A DNA stretch of 64,000 nt from Glutamicibacter sp. MNS18 (GTDB lineage Bacteria; Actinomycetota; Actinomycetes; Actinomycetales; Micrococcaceae). The notes under the pieces are model-generated. The model saw nothing but the letters and a program-made list of their open reading frames with translations, searched no databases and was not told the DNA's origin. The stretch spans positions 62,001 through 126,000 of the forward strand of contig NZ_JAPCHW010000009.1 in NCBI RefSeq assembly GCF_026107515.2, written 5' to 3'. This document shows, piece after piece, positions 42,840-53,041 of the stretch (position 1 is the stretch's first letter; each line of letters starts with the position of its first letter). The translations under genes and the position numbers were made by a program.

Positions 42840-44345
42840 ATGCGGGCACTGAGACTTACTTGGCGGCGTACGTCGTTGCGCACCAAACTTGTCATGCTCA
42901 TGTGCGGACTGATGATGCTGGGCGTGGTGGCCACTGCGGTGGGTTCGGCGCAGTCCTTGCGCCTGTCGCTGACCAAACAGACCGATGAGCAGTTGCGGGC
43001 CGCCGCCCCTACCTTGTCCTATGGGCTAAATGAAGCCTACCGGTATTCATTGCACCAGGAAACGACTTCCGATGAAGGCCTGGATACGACCCTGCTGGGG
43101 ATGAACCGAGCCTATGCCGATATCCGTGACAAGAATGGCAAGATCGTTTTCATCATGCCGCGCGGCCGTGCGGCCCCGGCGGGAACCGATTTCCCGTTGC
43201 TCTCCCCGGTGGAAATGGACGAACTGAGCCAGACCCCGTGGCAGCCAATCACCGTCCCGGGACAGTATCCGACGAGCATCGGCTGGCGGGCCATGGTGGT
43301 CCCGATGCCCCGCTCCGAAACCAACTTGTTCCTTGCCCTCCCCCTGGATACGGTGCAGAACACCGTCTCCCAATCCACGGTGCTGGTGCTGTCCACTGGG
43401 ATGCTGGCAACCCTGCTGATGTCGATCATCGCCTATGGTGTCACTACCCGCGCCTTCCTGCCGCTGGTCCGGGTGGAGCGTACGGCGGCGAAGATCGCCG
43501 AAGGGGATTTGACCCAGCGTGTGGCCGACTATCCTCCCGAAACCGAAGTGGGCCGGCTGTCTCGTTCGCTCAATGCGATGCTCGCCCAGATCGAGGCGGC
43601 GTTCAAGGACCGGGAACGTTCCGAACGCAAGATGCGCCGGTTTGTCCAGGATGCCTCCCACGAATTGCGTACCCCGCTGGTCACCATCCAGGGCTACTCC
43701 GAGTTCTACCGCTACGGCGGGTTGGCCGACCCCGATGCCCTTGACTCCGCCATGGGACGGATCGAGGCTGAATCCAAGCGGATGGCGCAGCTGGTCGAGG
43801 ATCTGCTGATGCTGGCCCGGCTCGATGAGCAACGTCCACTGGAGATGGCACCGGTGGACCTGCTGGTGTTGGGGCAGGATGCGGTGGAAGATACCCGGGT
43901 ACGTGCTCCCGAACGCAACGTCACGTTGGTTGGGCTGCATTCCTCGGTCCCTTCCCCGGCGAGTACCCGCGGCGATGATGCGCGCATCCGCCAGGTGATC
44001 GCCAATTTGCTGACCAACGCCTTGCGCTACACCCCGGAGGATTCAGATCTGGAAGTCGCCGTAGGAGTCAAGTCCCTGGTCGGCGACAAGATCGATGCGG
44101 TCATAGAAATCCGTGATCACGGACCGGGAATCCCCGAAGAAGACGCCAAACGGATTTTTGAGCGCTTTTACCGTTCGGACAGTTCCCGGCAGCGTGAAAC
44201 GGGCGGTTCCGGCTTGGGGCTGGCAATTGTGGCCGCGATCGTGGCCCAGCACGATGGTGATGTGCAGTTGCGTGACACCCCCGGAGGCGGTGCCACGCTG
44301 GCGGTGCACCTGCCCTACATCCCGTTGCAGGAACAACACGACTGA
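42840..44345 (+). CDS. Sensor histidine kinase
   Basis: The 501-residue membrane kinase has two transmembrane segments (near 18-38 and 178-200) around an extracytoplasmic sensor domain of about 140 residues, then HAMP (TTRAFLPLVRVERTAAKIAE), a HisKA domain with the phosphorylated His in FVQDASHELRTPL, and a HATPase domain (NLLTNALRYTP, DHGPGIPEED, GGSGLGLAIV). It pairs with the upstream response regulator. The sensor domain has no motif I can tie to a ligand. Confidence 0.92.
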   Translation: MRALRLTWRRTSLRTKLVMLMCGLMMLGVVATAVGSAQSLRLSLTKQTDEQLRAAAPTLSYGLNEAYRYSLHQETTSDEGLDTTLLGMNRAYADIRDKNGKIVFIMPRGRAAPAGTDFPLLSPVEMDELSQTPWQPITVPGQYPTSIGWRAMVVPMPRSETNLFLALPLDTVQNTVSQSTVLVLSTGMLATLLMSIIAYGVTTRAFLPLVRVERTAAKIAEGDLTQRVADYPPETEVGRLSRSLNAMLAQIEAAFKDRERSERKMRRFVQDASHELRTPLVTIQGYSEFYRYGGLADPDALDSAMGRIEAESKRMAQLVEDLLMLARLDEQRPLEMAPVDLLVLGQDAVEDTRVRAPERNVTLVGLHSSVPSPASTRGDDARIRQVIANLLTNALRYTPEDSDLEVAVGVKSLVGDKIDAVIEIRDHGPGIPEEDAKRIFERFYRSDSSRQRETGGSGLGLAIVAAIVAQHDGDVQLRDTPGGGATLAVHLPYIPLQEQHD

Positions 44346-44449
44346 AGGTAACGGGCTTTCCACAGTCTGTGGCTGTCACGTCCCGGCAACACCGTCCGTG
44401 TCCTAGCTTGGTCCTACCACCCGTACCAAGTGAAAGGCCAAGGAAGATC

Positions 44450-44740
44450 ATGAGCACCTTTTCCACCGACACCGGTGATATGCAGGTCAAGGCCCAAGCG
44501 GTGATGGGAACCATCGACCGGTTGCGTAGCGAGGTGACCGCCATGGCCGCGAACCTGAGCCAGCTGGAAGGTACTTGGCAAGGCACCGCCGCGGCCTCCT
44601 TCCAGAGCATCGTGGCCGAATGGCGCACCACCCATGTCCGTATCGAGGAATCGTTGTCCTCGATTGCCGCGGCGCTGCAGCACGCCTCGGCACAGTACGA
44701 GGAAGTGGAGAACGTGAATGCCTCGATGTTCCGTTACTGA
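44450..44740 (+). CDS. WXG100-family (ESX-type) small protein
   Basis: The 96-residue protein is two helices joined by the WQG turn (LSQLEGTWQGTAAASFQSIV), the WXG100 hallmark. A C-terminal YxxxE-like signal (YEEVENVNAS) is present. Such proteins are secreted by type VII systems as dimers. No partner gene, EccC ATPase or large toxin lies nearby, so it is an orphan here. AAGGAAGATC precedes the ATG at 44450, and the gene lies about 105 bases after the kinase gene. Confidence 0.85.
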   Translation: MSTFSTDTGDMQVKAQAVMGTIDRLRSEVTAMAANLSQLEGTWQGTAAASFQSIVAEWRTTHVRIEESLSSIAAALQHASAQYEEVENVNASMFRY

Positions 44741-44773
44741 GGCCCGGCCGGCACGTTTCGGTACGCTGGGTAG

Positions 44774-45670
44774 ATGAGCATCCTGATCGACCCACCGCTG
44801 TGGCCAGCCCGCGGGACCCTGTTCTCGCATGTGGTTTCGGACAGTTCGCTAGAGGAATTGCACGCTTTCGCCCGGCACCAGGAGTTGCCCGAGCGCGCCT
44901 TCGACCGGGACCACTACGATGTCCCGCAGGCCCGTTACCAGCAATTGCTGGCCGCCGGCGCCCAACCGGTGTCTGCCGGGGAACTGGTGCGCCGGCTGAT
45001 TGCCTCGGGGCTCCGGATCCCTGGCCGGTTCCGGCCGGAAAAACTGGACGGGATCCTACGACGCCGCTTTGCCCGCACCCTGCCGGTGCCCGAACTGGGC
45101 AAGGAGCTGCTGAACGCCTGGAGTGAACCGCACCGCAAGTACCATGACAGGGTGCATCTGCTCTCGGTGCTTGAAGCGCTGGATCTTCTCACCGGCAAGG
45201 ACTTCGATCCCGATGAGCGCCGCATCCTGGAATTGACGGCGTGGTTCCATGATGCGGTTTACCGGGGCACCGCCACCGACGAGGAGGACTCGGCTCGTCT
45301 GGCCCGCCATCGTCTCTACGGGAATACGAGCGCTGGGATGCGCGAGGAAGTCAGCCGGCTGGTACTGATGACCAGACACCACGATCCGGCGGTCGACGAC
45401 CGGTTGGGTCAGTTGTTCTCCGATGCCGATCTGGAAGTGCTGGCCCGCCCGGCCCCGGCCTACCAACGCTATGCCCAGGCCATCGCCGAGGAATACTCCC
45501 ATGTGCCTCGCGGCGACTTCGCCCGAGGGCGTATACGGATACTCGAGGGCTTGGTCGCCAAGGACCGGATCTATGCCACGACAGCCGGCCAGCAGAGCTG
45601 GGAAGACGCGGCCAGGGGCAATGTGCAACGTGAATTGGAGCAGCTGGCCAACTGGCTGCAGCGGGCTTAG
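44774..45670 (+). CDS. DUF4031 and HD-domain fusion protein
   Basis: The 298-residue protein has an N-terminal DUF4031 domain of about 90 residues (MSILIDPPLWPARGTLFSHV ... RAFDRDHYDVP) and a C-terminal HD-type phosphohydrolase domain (WSEPHRKYHDRVHLLSVLEA, ELTAWFHDAVYRGTATDEED, LVLMTRHHDPAVDD). The HD part has the His/Asp ligands of the predicted metal-dependent HD family. The substrate is unknown. The two parts are often separate genes, so a joint pathway is likely. It follows the WXG100 gene by 33 bases. Confidence 0.8.
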   Translation: MSILIDPPLWPARGTLFSHVVSDSSLEELHAFARHQELPERAFDRDHYDVPQARYQQLLAAGAQPVSAGELVRRLIASGLRIPGRFRPEKLDGILRRRFARTLPVPELGKELLNAWSEPHRKYHDRVHLLSVLEALDLLTGKDFDPDERRILELTAWFHDAVYRGTATDEEDSARLARHRLYGNTSAGMREEVSRLVLMTRHHDPAVDDRLGQLFSDADLEVLARPAPAYQRYAQAIAEEYSHVPRGDFARGRIRILEGLVAKDRIYATTAGQQSWEDAARGNVQRELEQLANWLQRA

Positions 45671-45686
45671 ACCGCGCACTTAAAAC

Positions 45687-45738
45687 GTGCGGCGGGCCCA
45701 CACCACCTCCGGGAAGGGGTGGTGCGGGCCCGCCGTAT
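45687..45738. terminator. Bidirectional terminator between HD fusion and groEL
   Basis: CGGCGGGCCC / GGGCCCGCCG forms the outer stem, and CACCACC / GGTGGTG the inner one around a short loop. It lies between two converging genes. Confidence 0.75.
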
Positions 45739-45758
45739 GCGGTGGAAGACCGGGAAGG

Positions 45759-47525
<1,767 letters not shown>

Positions 47526-47591
47526 TTACTCTGCCACGCGGCGATTCGCTAATTCACTGTTGCCGGGACCAATAGTTCCGGCCAGCCGTCG

Positions 47592-47618
47592 TTAGCAGTC
47601 GACGCGTTAGAGTGCTAA
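47592..47618. promoter_or_regulatory. CIRCE element 1 (HrcA operator)
   Basis: TTAGCAGTC-N9-GAGTGCTAA differs from the CIRCE consensus (TTAGCACTC-N9-GAGTGCTAA) at one base. It lies about 196 bases upstream of the groEL ATG, just downstream of the promoter. Confidence 0.92.
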
Positions 47619-47623
47619 TACAA

Positions 47624-47652
47624 ATATTGGCACTCTCGCACCTCGAGTGCAA
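47624..47652 (-). promoter_or_regulatory. groEL promoter
   Basis: On the minus strand TTGCAC (47652-47647) and CAATAT (47629-47624) are separated by 17 bases. The second CIRCE element covers it and the first lies just downstream. Confidence 0.5.
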
Positions 47653-47653
47653 G
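47627..47653. promoter_or_regulatory. CIRCE element 2 (HrcA operator)
   Basis: TTGGCACTC-N9-GAGTGCAAG matches the CIRCE consensus at 15 of 18 arm positions. It starts 35 bases from the first element and overlaps the -35 to -10 region of the promoter. Confidence 0.8.
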
Positions 47654-47691
47654 CCGGTTGGCTGTGAGCGAAGAAGTTTTTCCGAAGATTC

Positions 47692-48291
47692 CTATTCGGC
47701 TGCCAGCGGGTCGTCGGCGCCCAAGACCACGGTAATGCGGTTGGGAATGTTGCTGGTCTGGTAGACCTCGTCGATATTCAACACCTCGGCGACTTTTTCC
47801 GCCGTAGTACGGTAGGTTTCAGCCGTGAAATAGACCGCTGAAACCTGTTCCATGCGCACCCAGTCGTCGGTGTAGCTGTTGACGAAATCGTTCTCCAGGA
47901 GCACTTCCTGGGTTTGGCTGGCAATACCGGCAATACCGGCCCCGTTGTAGACACCGACCAGTTGACCGAATAGCACCTCGGCATCGTCGATGGTGCTCGA
48001 CGGCGTAGGCGACACGGTCGGGGTCGGGGACGCGGATTCGGCACTTTCGCTGACCGCAACCGCCTCGCTCGGGGAGGACCCCAGGAGCTGAATCTGGCCA
48101 TTCGGGCCGAAGAAGAAGTAGGACACGGCACCAACCAAGAGCACCAGTACGGCCGCCATGGCAACCCAACGGAATTTTCCACCCTTGCCCTCGGAGGCAG
48201 CAGCCTGCGCCCAGCCGTTTGCGTGGTGTGAGCCGACGCGGGTATTGAACTCCGGAACGCGATCGAATTCGTCACGTGGGTAGTTGGTCAT
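47692..48291 (-). CDS. LytR_C-domain membrane protein
   Basis: The 199-residue protein has a cytoplasmic N-terminus, one membrane segment (WVAMAAVLVLLVGAVSYFFF), a Ser/Pro/Thr-rich linker and an extracellular LytR_C domain (VGVYNGAGIAGIASQTQEVL, and ITVVLGADDPLAAE). LytR_C domains accompany cell-wall polymer ligases, but the catalytic LCP domain is absent here. Its role is unknown. It lies 46 bases downstream of the DUF3263 gene, a pairing common in actinobacteria. Confidence 0.85.
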   Translation of the reverse strand: MTNYPRDEFDRVPEFNTRVGSHHANGWAQAAASEGKGGKFRWVAMAAVLVLLVGAVSYFFFGPNGQIQLLGSSPSEAVAVSESAESASPTPTVSPTPSSTIDDAEVLFGQLVGVYNGAGIAGIASQTQEVLLENDFVNSYTDDWVRMEQVSAVYFTAETYRTTAEKVAEVLNIDEVYQTSNIPNRITVVLGADDPLAAE

Positions 48292-48336
48292 TCTCGTCCT
48301 TGTTCGATGTCTTACCGGTCGCCGGCAACGTACCAG

Positions 48337-48630
48337 TCAGTACTTGGCACTGTCGTTACCGGTGCGGACACGACGTTTGGTAGTCCGTAGTCTACGCAAC
48401 CGCTTGACCAGCATGGGATCGTAGGCCAACGCCGCATCGGTTTCGATCAGCTGGTTCAGCAACTGGTAGTAGTTTGCCGGTGAAACCGAAAACTGCTTGG
48501 TAATCGCCTGTTCCTTGGCCCCGGCGTACTTCCACCACAGCCGTTCCATGGCCAGGATCTGTTGTGAACGCTCGTCCAGTTCACTGTCCGGGTTCATTAC
48601 GAAATCCGCCAGTATTCCCTGCTCTGCCAC
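48337..48630 (-). CDS. DUF3263 protein
   Basis: The 97-residue protein has the DUF3263 core (SQQILAMERLWWKYAGAKEQ then FSVSPANYYQLLNQLIETDA), a small helical domain that resembles a helix-turn-helix DNA-binding unit. The basic tail (RLRRLRTTKRR) supports nucleic-acid binding. The GTG at 48630 is chosen since GAGGTGG lies 6 bases upstream. It precedes the LytR_C gene. Function unknown. Confidence 0.8.
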   Translation of the reverse strand: MAEQGILADFVMNPDSELDERSQQILAMERLWWKYAGAKEQAITKQFSVSPANYYQLLNQLIETDAALAYDPMLVKRLRRLRTTKRRVRTGNDSAKY

Positions 48631-48787
48631 GCCCATCCACCTCAATTCCCGCTACTTGAACGACATGCCCGGTTCATGCCGTGCGGCAAGTCCGGGGCAG
48701 TACACCAAAGGTAATTCTAACCATTTTCCGGCCTCGATTCGTGCTGCTGCATCGCGTCCCGCAGTGAGAACCGGAACAATGGGTGAT

Positions 48788-49561
48788 ATGAGCACCGAAC
48801 AGCCTGCCCTCTTCGACCCGATGCCCGAAGCTGCCGTTCCCGGCTACTCGCCCGAGGACTTCCCTTTTTTCCACGGTCCGCGGTCCATGGCCGATGCCGG
48901 ATTGATCGACCCGAGCTGGGTTGCCACGTTGCTCCCGCTCAGCTCCACGTTGCAGCAGATCGCCCGGGACCTGTCAGCGCGCTCGCTCGGCGGTGAACGG
49001 ATCCTTCCCGATCCCGCCCTGATGCTACGGGCCCTGCAACTGCCGGTGGACCAGGTCAAAGTGTTGATCATCGGCCAGGATCCGTACCCCACCCCGGGAC
49101 ATGCCATTGGCCTGAGTTTCGCCACCGGAGCACAGGTGCGCCCGTTGCCGCGCAGCCTGGGCAATATCTATCGGGAACTGCACGGCGATACGGGAATCCC
49201 CCCAGCCGAGCACGGCGATCTGGGTTCTTGGCAGGATCAGGGTGTGATGCTGCTCAACCAGGTGTTCTCGGTGAGCGCCGGGTTGCCCGGGTCACACCAG
49301 AAAATCGGCTGGACCGCTATCAGCACGGCGGTAATCGACCGGCTAAACCGCAGCACCCCGCCGGTGGTGGCGCTGCTGTGGGGGAACCAGGCACAAAAGC
49401 TGGTCGGAGCAATGTCGAATATGGTAATCCTGCGCAGTGCCCACCCCTCGCCGCTGTCGGCCTCCCGGGGGTTCTTCGGGTCCCGGCCGTTCAGCACCAT
49501 CAATCATGAGCTGGAGGCCTTGGGCCGCGACAGGGTGCGCTGGCGGTTGCCCTCCGCCTAA
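48788..49561 (+). CDS. ung: Uracil-DNA glycosylase
   Basis: This 257-residue enzyme has the family 1 motifs. The water-activating Asp is in VLIIGQDPYPTPGHAIGLSF, and the DNA-intercalation loop is RSAHPSPLSASRGF. VALLWGNQAQ lies between them. It excises uracil from DNA. The start is ATG 48788. Its stop codon overlaps that of the converging ThrE-type gene by three bases, with no terminator between. Confidence 0.95.
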   Translation: MSTEQPALFDPMPEAAVPGYSPEDFPFFHGPRSMADAGLIDPSWVATLLPLSSTLQQIARDLSARSLGGERILPDPALMLRALQLPVDQVKVLIIGQDPYPTPGHAIGLSFATGAQVRPLPRSLGNIYRELHGDTGIPPAEHGDLGSWQDQGVMLLNQVFSVSAGLPGSHQKIGWTAISTAVIDRLNRSTPPVVALLWGNQAQKLVGAMSNMVILRSAHPSPLSASRGFFGSRPFSTINHELEALGRDRVRWRLPSA

Positions 49562-51243
49562 CGACGGCGGATCCGCTTGCGTTCGCGCCGGGCGCTGGCG
49601 ATCAACGGGCGGCACAGCGTATCCCCGAGTACCACACCCCCGGCGATTGAGAACATGATGGCAAAGGCGTTGAACATCTCCACCAAGGCCAGGGCCATGG
49701 TGTCGGTTTCCAGGACGATCCCGTACATTGAGCGGAAAACCATCAGGCCCGGGAGCATGAAGTAGACCGCCGGCGAGGCGATCACCAACTGCGGCGAGCG
49801 GAACTTCTCGGCAGTGAACCGCGCAGCGAATCCGATGACCGTGGCCACCACCGCTGGGGTACCCCGCTCCCCCAGCCCCAATTGCTGGCACCCGAGCATC
49901 ACCAGATAGCCGACGACCGCGATCAGCACGGTAGGCAAAACCAGCTTCTTGGCGGTTTGCTCCGAGACGGCACCGGCTGCGATCGCCACTGCCACCAGCA
50001 GGATCATGAACCACTGCGGGTAACCGATCTGCTGGATCTGCTGCACATCCACTTCGGTGCCGCCCAGCAAGGAACTGGCCACCAGCGCCACGGAGATCCC
50101 GGAAAGGATCGCCACGTATATCAAGCCGGCGGAGAAGATCCGGCCTACCGCGGTCACCGGGAACCCGTTGATCGCGTCCTGCAGTGCGGAAACGAACCTG
50201 ACCGAAGGCAGTAGCAGCAGGATGCCGCCGGCCACCACCAACGCCGGATCGATCGGCGTCTGGGCGGCAAAGCCCAGCAATGCCACCGCGGTGACCACAC
50301 AGGTCGAGGCGGCCACGGTGAAGAATTCCGGGACCCGCCAGCGGCTACCGAATTTCATGATTTGTGATACCAGCCAGGAAGACCCGAAGGCAATCAGTGC
50401 ACCCAGCGCCGAGCCTCCGATGAACAGCACGAACGCCGCGGCGAACACGCCACGGGCGGTAGCCACGAACCACCGCGGGAACGGCCTGGGCTTGCGCATG
50501 ATGGCCTTCAGTCTCGTTGAGGCCTGGGTGGTGTTCACCCCGCCGGAGATGATGTCCGAGACCAGTTCATGTACCAGGGCCAACCCGGCAAAGTTCGCTG
50601 TCGAGGAACGCACCACACGTAGCACCGAAACCCCCTCGCCTTCGCGCGGGTTGTAATTCAGGTGGATCGACTGGTTGGTGACGTCGACATCCACGTGGTT
50701 CAGTCCCAGGGCCGCAGTGACGGCGATGACGCTGGTTTCGGCTTCCAACGCCCCGGCACCGTATCGAAAGAGTGTTTCAGCCAGGTCGAGGGCGAATTCC
50801 AGGGTCGGCCGTGCCAGCAGTTCGGTATCCTGGTTGACCCTCGGATTGGCGTAGGGGGTGCCCCGCAGCCGGTCCACCACGGGCAGGGCCTGCGTTGGCG
50901 GGGCGTCGGAAACCCACATCTTGGCCAGCAGTCGGCGCGCCACCGGGTTGGCGCGCGTGGGCACCACCGTCAGCCCGTCCTCGGTCACGACCTGTCCGGT
51001 ACGTGATTCCAGATCGCCCACCTCGGCTGCGGCCACCGTGTGGACCGCCGAGTCTTCAACCACAGGCGCATCAGGTAGCGGCCACGATGACGTCAGGGCC
51101 TGGCTAGGCTCACTGGCCTCCAGCGCGGTCCCCAGACGGATTTCGTTGGTGGTGATGCGCGGAAGGCTGGAAACCTTGGGATCTGGATCAAGCCCAGGGT
51201 TGGCGTCTTGCCGCGGCTGGGCGTCCGGGTCCTGCTGAACCAC
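49558..51243 (-). CDS. ThrE-family threonine/serine exporter
   Basis: The 561-residue protein has a long soluble N-terminal part and about 10 membrane helices. The soluble part contains the ThrE pattern FALDLAETLFRYGAGALEAE and LNHVDVDVTNQSIHLNYNPR. The membrane part is in two halves (ThrE and ThrE_2), as in Corynebacterium glutamicum ThrE. It would export threonine or serine. GTG 51243 is preceded by AAGGAGG at 8 bases, which decides it over an ATG ten codons upstream. Confidence 0.88.
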   Translation of the reverse strand: MVQQDPDAQPRQDANPGLDPDPKVSSLPRITTNEIRLGTALEASEPSQALTSSWPLPDAPVVEDSAVHTVAAAEVGDLESRTGQVVTEDGLTVVPTRANPVARRLLAKMWVSDAPPTQALPVVDRLRGTPYANPRVNQDTELLARPTLEFALDLAETLFRYGAGALEAETSVIAVTAALGLNHVDVDVTNQSIHLNYNPREGEGVSVLRVVRSSTANFAGLALVHELVSDIISGGVNTTQASTRLKAIMRKPRPFPRWFVATARGVFAAAFVLFIGGSALGALIAFGSSWLVSQIMKFGSRWRVPEFFTVAASTCVVTAVALLGFAAQTPIDPALVVAGGILLLLPSVRFVSALQDAINGFPVTAVGRIFSAGLIYVAILSGISVALVASSLLGGTEVDVQQIQQIGYPQWFMILLVAVAIAAGAVSEQTAKKLVLPTVLIAVVGYLVMLGCQQLGLGERGTPAVVATVIGFAARFTAEKFRSPQLVIASPAVYFMLPGLMVFRSMYGIVLETDTMALALVEMFNAFAIMFSIAGGVVLGDTLCRPLIASARRERKRIRRR

Positions 51244-51409
51244 CGATCCATCCTCCTTCGCGCGAAGATTCATTGCTATGACTTCACGATATACCCCTGA
51301 TCCGGGCTTAGGCTGGATCCATGATCGGGATTTTCCGGCGTTGCTGTGATATCCCGAACACGGCGCGGGGAATGAATCGGCAGCGCCCCGAAGTTGAGGT
51401 AGTTAGATG

Positions 51410-51421
51410 TAAATGCATTTA
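51410..51421. promoter_or_regulatory. TAAATGCATTTA palindrome
   Basis: A perfect 12-base palindrome lies 24 bases upstream of the ATG of the luciferase-like monooxygenase gene. Its position between promoter and ribosome site is that of a repressor operator. The regulator is not encoded nearby. Confidence 0.4.
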
Positions 51422-51444
51422 TTCCTTTTGGAAAGGTGGAACGG

Positions 51445-52500
51445 ATGACAACGCAGCTTCCCGGCGCGGCTCCCTTGGAAATCGGGGTGGAAACTTTCGG
51501 TGACATCACCGAGGACGCCCATGGCAAACTCCTCACCCAGGCCCAGGTGATCCGTAACGTGATTACCGAAGGCCAACATGCCGAGACCTCGGGCCTGGAT
51601 TTTTTCGGGCTCGGCGAACACCATCGAGATGACTACGCCATCAGCGCACCTGAAGTGGCCTTGGGCGCCTTGGCCCAGGCAACCGAACGAATCAAGCTGG
51701 GCACTGCGGTGACCGTGCTTTCCAGTGATGACCCGGTCCGCGTATACCAACGCTTTGCCACCCTGCAAGCCATCTCCAATGGGCGCGCTGAAATCATTGC
51801 CGGGCGGGGATCATTCGTCGAGTCCTTCCCGCTGTTCGGATTCAACCTGAGTGACTACGAGGAACTGTTCGAGGAAAAGCTCGAGCTCTTGGCTCGGCTC
51901 CGCCATGGGACGCCGGTGACCTGGTCAGGGGAATTGCGTCCGGCGTTGCGAAACCAACAGGTCTACCCCACCTTGGAAACCTCCGAGCTGCGCACCTGGG
52001 TCGGTGTGGGTGGCAGCCCGGAATCGGTGATTCGTGCGGCCCGGCACGGGCTGCCGCTGTTCTTGGCGATCATCGGCGGGCAGCCTTCAGCCTTCAAGTC
52101 CCTGGTGACGCTCTACCACAAGGCCATGGCTTCCTTCGGCAATGATCCCCAGCCGGTGGGCGCGCATTTCCATGGGTTGGTGTCCGAGTCCGATGAGGAG
52201 GCGCTGGAACTGTTGTGGCCGCACTACCAACGCACCATGAACAGGCTCGGTGCCGAACGCGGCTGGCCGGCAGCGTCCAAAATGCGTTTGCAGGCCTCCA
52301 TGGGCCCGGAAGGTGCCATGATGGCTGGCAGTCCGCGAACCGTGGCAGAGAAAATTGTCCGGGTCACCAAGGAACTGGGGCTGAGTCGCGTGGATATCAA
52401 GTACTCGCAGGGCACCATGCCGCACGAGATCATGATGCGGGGAATCGAGCTGCTGGGCACCGAGGTCAAACCGCTGGTCCACGAGATGCTCGCCCGATAA
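51445..52500 (+). CDS. Luciferase-like (LLM) flavin-dependent oxidoreductase
   Basis: The 351-residue protein has the TIM-barrel bacterial luciferase fold: GVETFGDITED, DFFGLGEHHRDDYAISAPEV, IKLGTAVTVLSSDDPVRVYQ and AEIIAGRGSFVESFPLFGF. It would use FMNH2 from a separate reductase; the substrate is unknown. AAAGGTGG lies 5 bases before the ATG at 51445. A palindrome upstream may be its operator, and a strong terminator follows. Confidence 0.87.
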   Translation: MTTQLPGAAPLEIGVETFGDITEDAHGKLLTQAQVIRNVITEGQHAETSGLDFFGLGEHHRDDYAISAPEVALGALAQATERIKLGTAVTVLSSDDPVRVYQRFATLQAISNGRAEIIAGRGSFVESFPLFGFNLSDYEELFEEKLELLARLRHGTPVTWSGELRPALRNQQVYPTLETSELRTWVGVGGSPESVIRAARHGLPLFLAIIGGQPSAFKSLVTLYHKAMASFGNDPQPVGAHFHGLVSESDEEALELLWPHYQRTMNRLGAERGWPAASKMRLQASMGPEGAMMAGSPRTVAEKIVRVTKELGLSRVDIKYSQGTMPHEIMMRGIELLGTEVKPLVHEMLAR

Positions 52501-52527
52501 ACCGGGAACACAATGACCCTGAATGGG

Positions 52528-52562
52528 AAAACCCGCCAAGCCGAAAGGCTGGCGGGTTTTTT
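52528..52562. terminator. Terminator of the LLM gene and of tRNA-Val
   Basis: CCCGCCAAGCC-gaaa-GGCTGGCGGG is a strong stem with one mismatch, followed by TTTTTT on the plus strand and by TTTTCCC on the minus strand. It serves both genes. Confidence 0.9.
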
Positions 52563-52564
52563 GG

Positions 52565-52638
52565 TGGATCTTACTGGACTCGAACCAGCGACCTTTCGCG
52601 TGTGAGGCGAACGCTCTAACCAACTGAGCTAAAGATCC
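52565..52638 (-). tRNA. tRNA-Val (anticodon CAC)
   Basis: On the minus strand 74 bases fold with acceptor GGATCTT / AAGATCC, D-arm TAGCTCAGTTGGTTAGAGC, anticodon stem TTCGC/GCGAA with loop CTCACAC (anticodon CAC, codon GTG) and T-loop GGTTCGAGTCC. CCA is not encoded. Confidence 0.95.
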
Positions 52639-52678
52639 ATGAAGTTATTTGCGCGGTTTTCACCGCAGCACCTAAATG

Positions 52679-52707
52679 ATATTACTGGCATTTTGCGCCG
52701 CTACCAA
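52679..52707 (-). promoter_or_regulatory. Promoter of tRNA-Val
   Basis: On the minus strand TTGGTA (52707-52702) and TAATAT (52684-52679) are separated by 17 bases. The -10 box lies 40 bases upstream of the tRNA 5' end. Confidence 0.55.
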
Positions 52708-53041
52708 ATCGGGGTGGGAGAGCGCCCCCACCGCGATACCTGCACCGGTTTTTCATCCACCCAGAACGCCCGCTTTCCAAGCCTTTGACGTGGCCCTGCG
52801 AGGTGGCCCAAGACCATTTACTCGGATTTAACTTCCCGGTTCCCCGTTTCGGCTGGTTCCTTCAGCCCGACGGCCCCATAATTTTTTTGTGGCTTGATGA
52901 GCCACCCAACTGGGCCCTACAAGGAAGCTGTCGGAAGCCGCCGGCATCGGTCCCCTAAAGGCCAACGAAGCCGTTGGCAGCAGGTAGCTGCAGCCAACAT
53001 GTCTCTATTTCGTTCGTTCTTGATTTCTAGGACCGTACCCA
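52708..53041. other. Unexplained intergenic stretch with hairpins
   Basis: No convincing reading frame crosses this stretch. It contains GGCTG-N7-CAGCC with a T7 run 18 bases later (52849-52886), GTGGCT-tgatg-AGCCAC (52889-52905), and CCAACG-aagc-CGTTGG near 52962-52977, followed by repeated GCAG/CTGC. On the plus strand it leads into the GNAT gene. A structured RNA leader or a small RNA is possible; it matches no riboswitch family I can name. Confidence 0.4.

Noticed and set aside
52889-52905. GTGGCT-N5-AGCCAC hairpin as a terminator
   Set aside because: The T run lies on its 5' side on the plus strand and becomes an A run on the minus strand, so it fits neither direction.
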